A stretch of 64,000 nt of DNA from Selenobaculum gibii. Its GTDB lineage: Bacteria; Bacillota; Negativicutes; ICN-92133. Position numbers and translations under genes: made by a program. Positions 55,480 to 64,000 of this stretch are shown one piece after another (the first letter of the stretch is position 1; the number at the start of each line of letters is the position of its first letter). The notes under the pieces are model-generated. The model ran no database searches and was not told the DNA's origin. It was given only the letters and a program-made list of their open reading frames with translations. The stretch covers positions 2,615,004 through 2,679,003 of the forward strand of contig NZ_CP120678.1 of assembly GCF_030273445.1 (NCBI RefSeq). Direction: 5' to 3'.

Positions 55480-56433
55480 TCAGTCTTTACGTTTGGGAAT
55501 CATCATTTTCACTGTAATATATTCCTCTGCATCTTCTTGATCTACTTTAATATTTAATCCAGATTTTTTCATTTCTTTAACAACGCTATTAATTGTGTTC
55601 ATAAATATTCTTACATCTCGAATTACGCGTACTACATTTTGTTTTTGAGTTTTCTTTTCTATATTATTTTTATCTTCAGATTCCATCTCTTTGATGAGAA
55701 TTTCACTTTCGCGCACATTTAATCCACGTTCAACAATAATTTGCAAAGCTTCTGTTTGTTTGTTTTCCTCGGTGAGTTTAAGTAATGCTCTGGCGTGACG
55801 TTCCGTTAATTGCGCATCACAAATCACTTGTCTAACTTCTGCACTTAATTTCAAAATTCTCAATTTATTTGCAATCGTCGATTGACTTTTTCCCATGCGC
55901 TTCGCTAAAACTTCCTGCGTAAAGCCAAAATTTATTAATAATTGCTGAAACCCTTCTGCCTCTTCCAAAAAATGGAGGTCCTCACGCTGCAAATTTTCAA
56001 TCATGGCCAATTCAGCCATTTCTTTATCTGTTAATTGTTTGATGATTGCCGGTACTTCTTCCAATCCAGCAAGTTTTGAGGCCCTAAGACGCCGTTCTCC
56101 AGCAACCAATTCATATTTATTATCCACTTGTCTAACTAATAATGGTTGGATTACACCAAATTCTTTTATCGATGCCGATAAATCATGTAATGCTTCTTCA
56201 TTAAAAGTTTTACGTGGTTGAAATGGATTGGTCACAATATTGTGAACATTTAATTGTTTCACATCACGCGTATTACTAACTGGTTCCAATTGAGCCGCAC
56301 TACTTGCAACCTCTTCTTTCTCTCCTGCTGAAATTTCGCTTATACTGCTTTCGCTAATACTCTCTGTTATATTTTCCTTGGGGTTCTCTTTTTCCCCAGC
56401 TCCGATACCAAAAAATCTGGCGAAACTTTTCAT
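55480..56433 (-). CDS. noc: nucleoid occlusion protein Noc
   Basis: A 317-aa ParB paralogue. The N-terminal MKSFARFFG is an amphipathic membrane-binding start characteristic of Noc. An acidic linker (about 12-65) follows, then the ParB-like CTPase motif GERRLRASKLAG and a helix-turn-helix FTQEVLAKRMGKSQSTIANKLRIL. It prevents division over the chromosome. Location directly after rsmG also identifies it as Noc and not a second ParB. I saw no NBS (ATTTCCCGGGAAAT) in this window. Confidence 0.93.
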   Translation of the reverse strand: MKSFARFFGIGAGEKENPKENITESISESSISEISAGEKEEVASSAAQLEPVSNTRDVKQLNVHNIVTNPFQPRKTFNEEALHDLSASIKEFGVIQPLLVRQVDNKYELVAGERRLRASKLAGLEEVPAIIKQLTDKEMAELAMIENLQREDLHFLEEAEGFQQLLINFGFTQEVLAKRMGKSQSTIANKLRILKLSAEVRQVICDAQLTERHARALLKLTEENKQTEALQIIVERGLNVRESEILIKEMESEDKNNIEKKTQKQNVVRVIRDVRIFMNTINSVVKEMKKSGLNIKVDQEDAEEYITVKMMIPKRKD

Positions 56434-56507
56434 CAATCCACCGCCTACTTACTTAATAGCTCTATTATTCGTCACTACTTCTTAAATCCCTCTATTTTCT
56501 TGGTAAT

Positions 56508-57221
56508 TTATAGGGGATTCTTTTCTGGGGTACCCGCTTTGCGAGGATAAACCTTGGGAGTAGTTTTTATTTTTTTAATATATACTACAGCACGACGATC
56601 TTCTAATTCAGGTAGTTTTATCGGAATAACCTTTTCTATTTCTCCGCCTAGAGTTTGAATTGCACATTTAGCTTCTTCAATCTCTTCCAAGTATTGTGCA
56701 CCTTTTAGCGCAACAAAATAACCCCCGACTTTTACAAAAGGCAAGCAGTATTCACTTAATACACTCAACCGTGCAACAGCTCTTGAGACTGCTATATCGT
56801 AGCACTCACGATACCTTTTCTGTCTTGCACCTTCCTCTGCTCTACTATGAATAACTTCTATATTTTCTAAATGCAAATTTTCTACAACTGTAGCTAAAAA
56901 TTTTACCCGTTTATTTAATGAATCCAGTAATGTCACATTTAAATCTTTTTGCCAAATTTTCAGAGGTAAACCAGGAAACCCAGCACCCGTACCTACATCA
57001 ATCAGCTTAACCCCTGTCTTAAATATATCCTTATCCCAGCAACTAATTGAATCAATCATATGCTTGATTGCAACTGCATTAGGTTCTGTAATCGCAGTAA
57101 GATTCATTTTCTCATTCCACTCGACAAGTAAATGATAATATATATTATATTCTTCGATTTGCTCAGCTGAAATAGGTAATTTATACTCTTTTGCCGCTTT
57201 CATCAAATAATCGCTAAACAT
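56508..57221 (-). CDS. rsmG: 16S rRNA (guanine-N7) methyltransferase RsmG
   Basis: A 237-aa methyltransferase that modifies G527 of 16S rRNA. The AdoMet motif is DVGTGAGFPGLPL, and SRAVARLSVLSEY is the family signature. It overlaps the mnmG stop codon by one base, in the classic origin-proximal order. Confidence 0.95.
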   Translation of the reverse strand: MFSDYLMKAAKEYKLPISAEQIEEYNIYYHLLVEWNEKMNLTAITEPNAVAIKHMIDSISCWDKDIFKTGVKLIDVGTGAGFPGLPLKIWQKDLNVTLLDSLNKRVKFLATVVENLHLENIEVIHSRAEEGARQKRYRECYDIAVSRAVARLSVLSEYCLPFVKVGGYFVALKGAQYLEEIEEAKCAIQTLGGEIEKVIPIKLPELEDRRAVVYIKKIKTTPKVYPRKAGTPEKNPL

Positions 57222-59104
57222 TATTTACTATCCTCTTTCCGCCGCATCTGTTCAATATATACAATCAAAATAGAAATATCTGCTGGTGATACACCAGAAA
57301 TTCGACTTGCTTGTCCAATGGAGCGTGGTTTTACTTCTGCTAATTTTTGTCTAGCTTCTCCCGGTAAACTTGGCACTTCTTCATAATCAATACCTTCGGG
57401 AATTAATTTTTCCTCTAATTTTTGAGCCCGTTCCACTTGCTCAAATTGCTTTTTGATATAACCTTCGTACTTCACCTGAATTTCAATCTGATTCCATACT
57501 TCTTCCGAAACTTCAGGCAACACTTCAAATTGACTGCGCAATAACTCATACGTCATTTCTGTCCGCCTTAATAAATCACATAAAGTCGTCCCTGTTCTAA
57601 TATCAGTTGAACCAATAGCTGCAAGTTTTGCTTGCGTTTGAGGTGTAGGCGTAACCAGCGTATTTTTTAAGATTTCCATTGTTTTTTCAATACAATCACG
57701 CTTTTTAGAAAATCTTTCATAACGCTCTTGACTCACTAAACCAATTTGCCAGCCTTTTTCCGTAAGCCTTAAATCTGCATTATCCTGGCGTAAAATTAAA
57801 CGGTATTCCGCTCTTGAAGTCATTATCCTATAAGGCTCGTTCGTCCCTTTTGTTACAAGATCATCAATTAAAACACCAATATAAGCATCAGAACGTGATA
57901 AAATAAGCGGCTCTTTTTCCTGTACGAGCAAAGCTGCGTTAATTCCTGCAATTAAACCTTGCGCTGCCGCTTCCTCATATCCCGAGGTTCCATTTGATTG
58001 TCCTGCGGAAAAGAAACCATGAATATGTTTCATTTCAAGTGTCGATTTTAATTGTAGCGGATCTACACAATCATATTCTATCGCATACCCCGGACGCATA
58101 ATTTTTACATTTTCAAGACCTGGAATAGTTCTTAAAAATGCATACTGTACATCAATCGGCAAACTCGTCGACATCCCTTGTACATACATTTCCTGCGTAT
58201 TCAATCCTTCAGGTTCAACGAATAATTGATGAGATTCCTTATCTGGGAAACGCACCAATTTAGTTTCAATTGCTGGACAATATCTAGGCCCCATGCCCTC
58301 TATCAATCCTGTATACATAGGGGCACGATGCAAGTTATCTAAAATAATCCTATGTGTTTTTTCATTTGTATACGTTAGCCAACACGGTACTTGCTCACGA
58401 GTCTTGATATCGCTCATAAAAGAAAAATTATACACTTTCTCATCGCCTGGTTGAATCTGCATTTTTGAGTAATCCAACGTTCTCGCATCCACGCGTGCTG
58501 GTGTTCCTGTCTTAAAACGCATTAATTTTACGCCGGCTTCTTGTAACGATTCAGATAATTTTATTGCGGCACGTTGTCCATTAGGCCCACCAGTATAAGT
58601 ATTTTCACCAATAATAATTTTTCCACTTAAATAAGTTCCCGAAGCTAAAACTGCCGCTTTACAATGATAAACTTCACCTGTTTCAATTTCCACCCCAACA
58701 ATTTTCCCATTCTCAACAATGATTTTATCAATAAGCAATTGTTTTACATCAAGATTTTTTTGATTTTCACAAGTTTCTTTCATTGTATTTTGATACAATC
58801 TTTTATCTGCTTGTGCTCTTAATGCATGAACTGCTGGACCTTTCCCCGTATTTAACATACGAAACTGAATGCAAGTTTTATCACTATTGACACCCATTTC
58901 GCCACCGAGTGCATCAAGTTCACGTACTAAATGCCCTTTGGCAGGTCCACCGACGGAAGGATTACAAGGCATCATGGCAATATTATCCATGTTTAACGTT
59001 GCAAGCATGGTCTTACAACCCATGCGAGCTGCAGCAAGACCGGCCTCTACCCCTGCATGCCCTGCACCAATTACTATTACATCATAATTTTCTGCAACAA
59101 ACAA
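57221..59104 (-). CDS. mnmG: tRNA uridine 5-carboxymethylaminomethyl modification enzyme MnmG
   Basis: A 627-aa FAD enzyme that, with MnmE, modifies the wobble uridine of tRNA. The FAD motif is [19 protein letters not shown], the following [16 protein letters not shown] is diagnostic, and [20 protein letters not shown] is in the C-terminal half. The start is taken as TTG (MFVAENYDV) at 59104, with GGGGAG nine bases upstream; a longer frame would begin inside the RBS region of mnmE's end. Length then fits the family norm. Confidence 0.95.
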   Translation of the reverse strand: MFVAENYDVIVIGAGHAGVEAGLAAARMGCKTMLATLNMDNIAMMPCNPSVGGPAKGHLVRELDALGGEMGVNSDKTCIQFRMLNTGKGPAVHALRAQADKRLYQNTMKETCENQKNLDVKQLLIDKIIVENGKIVGVEIETGEVYHCKAAVLASGTYLSGKIIIGENTYTGGPNGQRAAIKLSESLQEAGVKLMRFKTGTPARVDARTLDYSKMQIQPGDEKVYNFSFMSDIKTREQVPCWLTYTNEKTHRIILDNLHRAPMYTGLIEGMGPRYCPAIETKLVRFPDKESHQLFVEPEGLNTQEMYVQGMSTSLPIDVQYAFLRTIPGLENVKIMRPGYAIEYDCVDPLQLKSTLEMKHIHGFFSAGQSNGTSGYEEAAAQGLIAGINAALLVQEKEPLILSRSDAYIGVLIDDLVTKGTNEPYRIMTSRAEYRLILRQDNADLRLTEKGWQIGLVSQERYERFSKKRDCIEKTMEILKNTLVTPTPQTQAKLAAIGSTDIRTGTTLCDLLRRTEMTYELLRSQFEVLPEVSEEVWNQIEIQVKYEGYIKKQFEQVERAQKLEEKLIPEGIDYEEVPSLPGEARQKLAEVKPRSIGQASRISGVSPADISILIVYIEQMRRKEDSK

Positions 59105-59118
59105 AACTGTCAACTCCC

Positions 59119-60507
59119 CTATTTGCCAATACAAAACTGACTAAAGATTTGATCTATAATATCTTCTCCAACTGTATCGCCAGTAATTTCACCAAGTTTT
59201 TCCCATGCTGAACGTAAATCGATCACAATAAAATCCGGTGACATTTCCTGATCAATTGTATTTAAAACTTCGTCTAAATGCGTACATGCTTTTCTTAGTA
59301 GCTCTGCCTGACGAACGCTATTTACAAAAACGCCCTCTTTTTGCTCTACAGTTCCACTATAAACTAAATCCACAATATATTCTTCCAGTGCATCCATTCC
59401 AGTCCCATTTACCGTTGACAAGTGAATAATCTCATGATTTGGCAATTCTTTATTAATATATTCTTTTACTGTACTTCCTGCATTTAAATCACTTTTATTA
59501 ATCACGATTAATGCTTTACGCCCTTTTATTAATGATAAAATTTCCTCATCCTCATGATCTAAATTACTCGAACCATCAAACAAGGCCAAAATTAAATCTG
59601 CACGATCCACATAAGACCTTGCTTTCTCTACCCCTATCTTTTCAACCGTATCATCAGTTGCACGAATTCCTGCCGTATCAATAATTTTTAATGGCACACC
59701 ACCAATATTAGCAAACTCTTCAATAATATCCCGTGTCGTTCCCGGAATATCAGTAACAATTGCTCTCGTCTCTCTTAACATCGCATTCAGTAAACTTGAT
59801 TTTCCAACATTCGGCTTACCTATAATTGCTGTTTCAAGACCGTCACGCAATACTTTTCCCGTCTTTGCCGTAGATAATAGCGCTTCTATTTCCTCTTTAA
59901 TATTAACAACCTGCTCCCTTGCAGAATCAGTGGCAACTTCATCAATATCATCTTCAGGAAAATCAATTGCGGCTTCTAAATGCGCAATCATCTGTAAAAT
60001 ATCATGCCTAAAACCACGAACTTTATCAGAAAATTCTCCCGATAAATGCCCAACAGCCATACGAAGTGAAGCATCCGTTTTAGAACGAATAATGTCAATA
60101 ACCGCTTGTGCTTGAGATAAGTCAAGTCGCCCATTTAAAAATGCCCGTTTCGTAAATTCACCCGGCTCAGCTAAACGTGCTCCACATTTTAACGTCAGTG
60201 CCAAAACATTTTGCATCGCCATAGCTCCACCATGACAATGAAATTCTACAACATCTTCTCTAGTATACGAATGCGGCCCATGCATTGTTAATAATAGACC
60301 TTCATCAATTACACAATCTTTTTCATGATCAACAATTTGTCCATAAGTCACCCGATGTGAAGGAATATCTATCACATTACTACCGTTTTTCGGTTCAAAA
60401 ATTTGACTTGCAATTGTTAAAGAATTTTCTCCGCTCAATCGGATAATTCCAATACCACCTTCGCCAACAGCAGTAGCTATTGCACTAATCGTATCATCTT
60501 GTGTCAT
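59119..60507 (-). CDS. mnmE: tRNA modification GTPase MnmE
   Basis: A 462-aa GTPase partner of MnmG. The N-terminal folate-binding domain begins [23 protein letters not shown]. The G domain has [15 protein letters not shown] and NKSD, and the C-terminus is the invariant CIGK carrying the catalytic cysteine. GGAGGG precedes the ATG at 60507. Confidence 0.96.
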   Translation of the reverse strand: MTQDDTISAIATAVGEGGIGIIRLSGENSLTIASQIFEPKNGSNVIDIPSHRVTYGQIVDHEKDCVIDEGLLLTMHGPHSYTREDVVEFHCHGGAMAMQNVLALTLKCGARLAEPGEFTKRAFLNGRLDLSQAQAVIDIIRSKTDASLRMAVGHLSGEFSDKVRGFRHDILQMIAHLEAAIDFPEDDIDEVATDSAREQVVNIKEEIEALLSTAKTGKVLRDGLETAIIGKPNVGKSSLLNAMLRETRAIVTDIPGTTRDIIEEFANIGGVPLKIIDTAGIRATDDTVEKIGVEKARSYVDRADLILALFDGSSNLDHEDEEILSLIKGRKALIVINKSDLNAGSTVKEYINKELPNHEIIHLSTVNGTGMDALEEYIVDLVYSGTVEQKEGVFVNSVRQAELLRKACTHLDEVLNTIDQEMSPDFIVIDLRSAWEKLGEITGDTVGEDIIDQIFSQFCIGK

Positions 60508-60529
60508 TTTAACCCTCCAGAATATCAAC

Positions 60530-60558
60530 AAAACCCAGTAATATCATTACTGGGTTTT
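60530..60558 (-). terminator. terminator after jag
   Basis: A perfect 13-bp stem (60530-60542 with 60546-60558) followed by a T-run on the minus strand, between jag and mnmE. Confidence 0.85.
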
Positions 60559-60572
60559 ATATCTTTAGAATA

Positions 60573-61241
60573 TTACCGTTTTAATGCAATAACGACTTTA
60601 CGGAATGGTTCTTCACCATCACTATATGTAAGTATCCGCCGTTCGTCTTGCAATGCCATATGAATCACTTTTCTTTCATGACGACTCATTGGCTCTAATG
60701 TAATTTTATCACCGGTTCTTTTTACTTTATCAGCTAAACGCATCGCTAAACGATATAATGTTTCTTCACGTCTTTTACGATAATTTTCGACATCAATACT
60801 AATACGAACTTTTTCTTCGCTCATATCACGATTTGCCGCTAAATTGGTTAGATATTGTAAAGCATCTAAAGTTTGGCCATGTTTTCCTATCAAGATGCCT
60901 AAGTCTTCGCCATGCAAATCTAATACAATTCCATCTAAAGCTTCTTTAACTTCAATATCGACTTTCATATTCATGCCGCGAAAAATGTCTTCTAAAAAAA
61001 GAATTGCTGTATCTAGTGGTTTACTCGTTTGTTTTATAGAAATCACTTCGCTATCAGCTTCTACTTCTTTCAAGGTGACTCTAATTTTTGCTGGTTTTGA
61101 ACCAATCAATCCTAAAAATCCTTTGCTAGGAGTTTCCAAGACTTCATAGTTCACACAATCTTCAGCTGTGTTTAACTCTACCAATGCTGCTCTTAAAGCA
61201 TCCTCAACTGTTTTTCCCGTCTTTTCAACAACAGTAAGCAT
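60573..61241 (-). CDS. jag: RNA-binding protein Jag/KhpB
   Basis: A 222-aa protein with an N-terminal Jag domain (about 1-55: KTGKTVEDALRAAL, SKGFLGLIG), a KH domain with GxxG-like GILIGKHGQTLDALQ (near 115), and an R3H domain (RHERKVIHMAL) at the end. It binds RNA and influences cell division or sporulation in Firmicutes. It starts 6 bp after yidC. Confidence 0.94.
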   Translation of the reverse strand: MLTVVEKTGKTVEDALRAALVELNTAEDCVNYEVLETPSKGFLGLIGSKPAKIRVTLKEVEADSEVISIKQTSKPLDTAILFLEDIFRGMNMKVDIEVKEALDGIVLDLHGEDLGILIGKHGQTLDALQYLTNLAANRDMSEEKVRISIDVENYRKRREETLYRLAMRLADKVKRTGDKITLEPMSRHERKVIHMALQDERRILTYSDGEEPFRKVVIALKR

Positions 61242-61247
61242 TCTTTA

Positions 61248-61913
61248 TTAAGCCTCCTTTTTCTTTCCTTCATCTGAACGATACATCCACCATTGTTGGA
61301 CGATCTGCATAACATTACTCATTGCCCAATAAAGAACAAGTCCGGCTGGGAATGAAAGACTGATATAACCAATAAATAACGGCATCATATACAACATAAT
61401 TTTTGCCTGTTGATTCATATCGCTATTTGTTGTCATCGTCTGTTTCTGTTGGATATAAATCGTCACTGCCGAAATGATTGGCAATATATATAATGGATCT
61501 GCTTCAGATAAATTGTGAATCCAAAGAAAACTAGGAGTCCCTAGATAAGTATAATCCCGAATCGCATAAAATATACCGATTAAAAGAGGCATTTGGGCAA
61601 GTAATGGCAAGCATCCAGCAAGTGGATTTACGCCTGCATCTTTATATAACGCAGCCATTTCCTGTTGCATTCTTTGTGGATCCTTTTTGCCATATTTGTC
61701 TTGTATTTTTTTCATTTTAGGCTGCAAATCCTGCATAGCCTTCATTGATTTTACTTGTTTCACCGTAAGTGGATATAACAAAACTTTAATTACAATCGTC
61801 ATTAAAATAATTGCTACACCATAGTTTGGAATTCCTATTGAAGAACTAAGCTGATAAAAAACCGTCAAAAAACTTTGTAAAAAACCAATCAAAAGATCAA
61901 AAATATCTCCCAA
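61248..61913 (-). CDS. yidC: membrane protein insertase YidC
   Basis: A 221-aa short Gram-positive-style YidC (SpoIIIJ/OxaA) with five membrane helices. LLYPLTVKQVKSMKAMQ and PLAGCLPLLAQMPLLIG are diagnostic. It inserts membrane proteins with or without SecYEG. Unlike many Firmicutes versions it has no clear lipoprotein signal peptide, and it also lacks the large periplasmic domain of proteobacterial YidC. Confidence 0.95.
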   Translation of the reverse strand: MGDIFDLLIGFLQSFLTVFYQLSSSIGIPNYGVAIILMTIVIKVLLYPLTVKQVKSMKAMQDLQPKMKKIQDKYGKKDPQRMQQEMAALYKDAGVNPLAGCLPLLAQMPLLIGIFYAIRDYTYLGTPSFLWIHNLSEADPLYILPIISAVTIYIQQKQTMTTNSDMNQQAKIMLYMMPLFIGYISLSFPAGLVLYWAMSNVMQIVQQWWMYRSDEGKKKEA

Positions 61914-61944
61914 AATCTCACATCCTCGATATATTTATAATTTT

Positions 61945-62166
61945 TTATTTAACAGGGTCATATCCGCCGGAATGAAATGGATGGCACTTTAAAAGCCTCC
62001 GAATTGTTAAATATCCCCCGCGTATAACCCCATATTTTTCAAAAGCTATTAATGCATATTCCGAACAAGTCGGTATAAAGCGACAACTTGGCGGCTTTAA
62101 CGGTGAAAGAAAATTACGATAAAACTTAATAAGTAAAACAATAATTCGCTTCAATCTATTTAACAC
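61945..62166 (-). CDS. yidD: membrane protein insertion efficiency factor YidD
   Basis: A 73-aa protein with the full YidD pattern: [28 protein letters not shown] and the [11 protein letters not shown] ending. It assists YidC-dependent insertion at the inner face of the membrane. It is 4 bp after rnpA and in the standard order. Confidence 0.94.
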   Translation of the reverse strand: MLNRLKRIIVLLIKFYRNFLSPLKPPSCRFIPTCSEYALIAFEKYGVIRGGYLTIRRLLKCHPFHSGGYDPVK

Positions 62167-62170
62167 CGCC

Positions 62171-62524
62171 TTATTTTATTAATTTTGCTTTCGCACACAA
62201 ATTAATCAACGCCTTCTCAACAACATTGTATTTTACATTTGTCATTGGCTTGCGTCCTACTAAAAGAATATTTAATCCATCATTCACGATTTTATGTTGA
62301 TTTAATCGGTAAGCTTCTCTTAAAAGCCGCTTTACACGATTTCGCGTAACTGCATTCCCCAGTTTTTTACCTGCAGCAAAACCTACTTTACGCGATTTAG
62401 TTCTATTTTGAGAAAAAATATACAGTACAATGAAATGATTCGCATAAGACTTGCCATACTGATAAATACACTGAAACTCTTTGTTTTTTCGCAGAATATT
62501 CTGCTTTGATAATTTATACATCAT
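62171..62524 (-). CDS. rnpA: ribonuclease P protein component
   Basis: A 117-aa basic protein, the protein cofactor of RNase P for tRNA 5' maturation. The family motif is [18 protein letters not shown], following [12 protein letters not shown]. It lies between rpmH and yidD. Confidence 0.95.
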   Translation of the reverse strand: MMYKLSKQNILRKNKEFQCIYQYGKSYANHFIVLYIFSQNRTKSRKVGFAAGKKLGNAVTRNRVKRLLREAYRLNQHKIVNDGLNILLVGRKPMTNVKYNVVEKALINLCAKAKLIK

Positions 62525-62556
62525 AATAAATATCCATTCTTTTTATATGGAAAAAA

Positions 62557-62576
62557 TAGGCCACATAAGCGGCCTA
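62557..62576 (-). terminator. hairpin between rpmH and rnpA
   Basis: A TAGGCC/GGCCTA stem followed by T6 on the minus strand, just after the rpmH stop. It probably ends most transcripts and sets the excess of L34 over RnpA. Confidence 0.75.
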
Positions 62577-62579
62577 CTA

Positions 62580-62714
62580 TTATGCAGATAATTTATGTCT
62601 GCCTCTAGCACGTCTTCTTTTTAATACAAGACGACCACCTTTGGTCTTCATGCGTTCACGGAAGCCATGCGTTCTTTTTTTCCATAATGTATTTGGTTGG
62701 TAGGTACGTTTCAT
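62580..62714 (-). CDS. rpmH: 50S ribosomal protein L34
   Basis: A 44-aa protein, [20 protein letters not shown] through GRHKLSA, the standard L34 sequence and length. It is too short for many gene finders. AGGAGG lies 8-9 bases before the ATG. It is the first gene of rpmH-rnpA-yidD-yidC-jag and abuts the origin region. Confidence 0.97.
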   Translation of the reverse strand: MKRTYQPNTLWKKRTHGFRERMKTKGGRLVLKRRRARGRHKLSA

Positions 62715-62830
62715 ACTTTAACACCTCCTTGCTATTATACAAAAACTATCTTGGTCAAAATTAAAATCCGTTTAAGTCCAAATAATAGTCAAAAATATAG
62801 TTTACTCGAAAATCAATTTTAACTATAAAA

Positions 62831-62859
62831 ATTATAGACTAGCAACGCTATAGTGTCAA
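62831..62859 (-). promoter_or_regulatory. rpmH operon promoter
   Basis: A full-consensus promoter on the minus strand: TTGACA (62854-62859), 17-bp spacer, TATAAT (62831-62836). Confidence 0.88.
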
Positions 62860-62879
62860 GATTTTTACACACTTTTAGA

Positions 62880-63210
62880 AGATAAGCCTGTGGATATTTA
62901 TTGCGATTTGTTTATTTATTTCACAAAAATATGTTGATAACTCTCTCACCTTTTGATAATATATTGGTATCAAATTATCCACAAAATAGACATATTTTAT
63001 TATTTTGTGTGAATAAATCAGTATTTTACCCACAAAACAATAAAATTATTCACATATTTATTAACAATTTGGAGAATCTTTTAAAACATACGAAATACAA
63101 AGTTGCGATTAAATTTTCATTATCCGCATTTGTATTTTTTTTCGTCTATTTTCCTACTTTGCCTAATAAGTTATCAACAGCTGTGTATAACTTTGTGGAT
63201 AACTTATTAA
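62880..63210. other. oriC: DnaA-box cluster
   Basis: At least nine DnaA-box-like nonamers lie in this stretch. Perfect TTATCCACA boxes are at 62975 (plus) and 63194-63202 (minus). Near matches are at 62889-62897, 62932-62940, 63008-63016, 63026-63034, 63046-63054, 63171-63179 and 63182-63190. Very AT-rich sequence lies among them. The block between rpmH and dnaA is the usual place of a Firmicutes origin. Confidence 0.92.
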
Positions 63211-63259
63211 GATGTTTATAAATATTGTTTATATCTTCTTTATTTAGAAAGGATTTTCT

Positions 63260-64000
63260 CAATGGAACCAATACAATTACAAGCAATATGGGAGCAAATT
63301 TTAAACAAATTAGAACTTTCTCTTGCAAAAGTTATTTGTGATAATTGGCTAAAACCGATTATTCCAATATCGCTAGAAGAATCTACTTTAACGCTTGGTA
63401 CGCAAGTTGATCTGATGAAAGAAATTATTGAAGGCCGATATATTCCTTTTATTACAGATGCTGCACTTGAAGTAACAGGAAAAAAATTAGATATCGTAAT
63501 CGTAAGCCTTGAATCAAGTGCAAAAGAATTTGAACCGAAGTCAATTCCACAAATGCAAGAAGAAATAACTCCTGCTAAAAATGAAGAAGTAACAATTTCA
63601 AAAAATAAAAAAACATCACCATCTGCAGCTGCTCAAACTACATTATTAGATAGTACTGCACAAGTTATTATTCCCCAAGATCAATTAGAAATACAAGGTT
63701 CACCTACTTTTGATGAATCTTTGACTTTAAATCCGAAATATGTTTTTGAAAACTTCGTTACTGGAAACTCAAATCGTTTTGCTCATGCAGCTGCTTTAGC
63801 TGTAGCTGAATCTCCGGCAAAAGTTTACAACCCATTTTTCATGTATGGTGGTGTTGGGCTTGGTAAAACGCATTTAATGCATGCAATTGGCAACCGAATT
63901 TTAAAAACCCAACCAAACCTACGTGTCTTATATATTTCAAGTGAAAAATTCACAAATGAATTAATTAATTCTATTATGGCTTCAAATCCAGAATCCTTTC
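63260..64000 (+). CDS. dnaA: chromosomal replication initiator DnaA (partial)
   Basis: The first 247 codons of dnaA; the gene runs off the right edge. Domain I starts MEPIQLQAIWEQILNKLELS. A variable linker (about 90-155) leads to the AAA+ domain, opening LNPKYVFENFVTGNSNRFAHAAALAVAESP with Walker A GGVGLGKTH. AGAAAGGA precedes the ATG. It opens oriC by binding the boxes just upstream. Confidence 0.97.

Noticed and set aside
55480..56433. Second ParB
   Set aside because: The membrane-binding N-terminus and position after rsmG identify it as Noc.

Overview
The window looks like a chromosomal segment of an anaerobic, endospore-forming, diderm member of the Firmicutes, most probably class Negativicutes (Sporomusa/Pelosinus/Massilibacillus-like). 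The evidence is AT-rich DNA, a TonB-dependent outer-membrane receptor (so an outer membrane), the sporulation protein YyaC, a monomeric [FeFe]-hydrogenase with its maturase HydF, oxygen-independent radical-SAM chemistry, and a Firmicutes-type origin block (dnaA, oriC, rpmH, rnpA, yidD, yidC, jag, mnmE, mnmG, rsmG, noc, then parA/parB with parS). No rRNA, tRNA, CRISPR array or insertion sequence was recognised.

Layout. 0-3 kb: ychF, an SDR oxidoreductase and a DUF951 protein in one leftward operon, then an unknown 153-aa protein. 3-9 kb: an unknown 471-aa protein, a nitrilase-family amidase with FosX (fosfomycin hydrolase), a decayed flavoprotein fragment, a rhodanese lipoprotein, a lone purC and a zinc-type CDF exporter. 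9-16 kb: a soluble CZB chemoreceptor, a CoA-disulfide-reductase/rhodanese fusion, and two UPF0251 (DUF134) regulator modules with a DUF5320-like peptide, an Mrp/NBP35 ATPase and a PaaK-like protein; both modules carry striking palindromes over their promoters. 16-25 kb: a branched-chain amino-acid ABC transporter (livHMGF) with two separately transcribed binding proteins, NADP-type glutamate dehydrogenase, and a DUF1659/DUF2922 pair. 25-31 kb: an operon behind a cobalamin riboswitch that encodes a TonB receptor, a substrate-binding lipoprotein, a HutW/ChuW/HmuW-like radical SAM enzyme and a flavodoxin. 31-36 kb: a three-subunit archaeal-type glutamate synthase behind a long structured leader. 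36-42 kb: yyaC with a sigma-F/G-like promoter, an APC permease overlapping a radical SAM protein, a decayed acyltransferase-like gene, a DeoR regulator and a PTS EIIA-like protein without the usual histidine. 42-48 kb: hydrogenase-rubredoxin fusion, bactofilin, M23 peptidase, DUF4446, DUF554, hydF. 48-64 kb: chromosome partition genes with two parS sites, a split cobalamin-dependent methionine synthase, a MATE exporter, a small secreted protein, and the origin block ending in a truncated dnaA.

How the genes fit together. Nitrogen assimilation is concentrated in the left-centre (gdhA, glutamate synthase, BCAA uptake). Cobalamin links the riboswitch-controlled uptake operon and the B12-dependent MetH. 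Hydrogen metabolism is represented by HydA-rubredoxin and HydF. A family of about 115-130-nt structured repeats occurs upstream of the nitrilase, upstream of the metH operon and downstream of yyaC. The most unusual item is the cobalamin riboswitch upstream of what otherwise resembles an anaerobic heme-degradation module.
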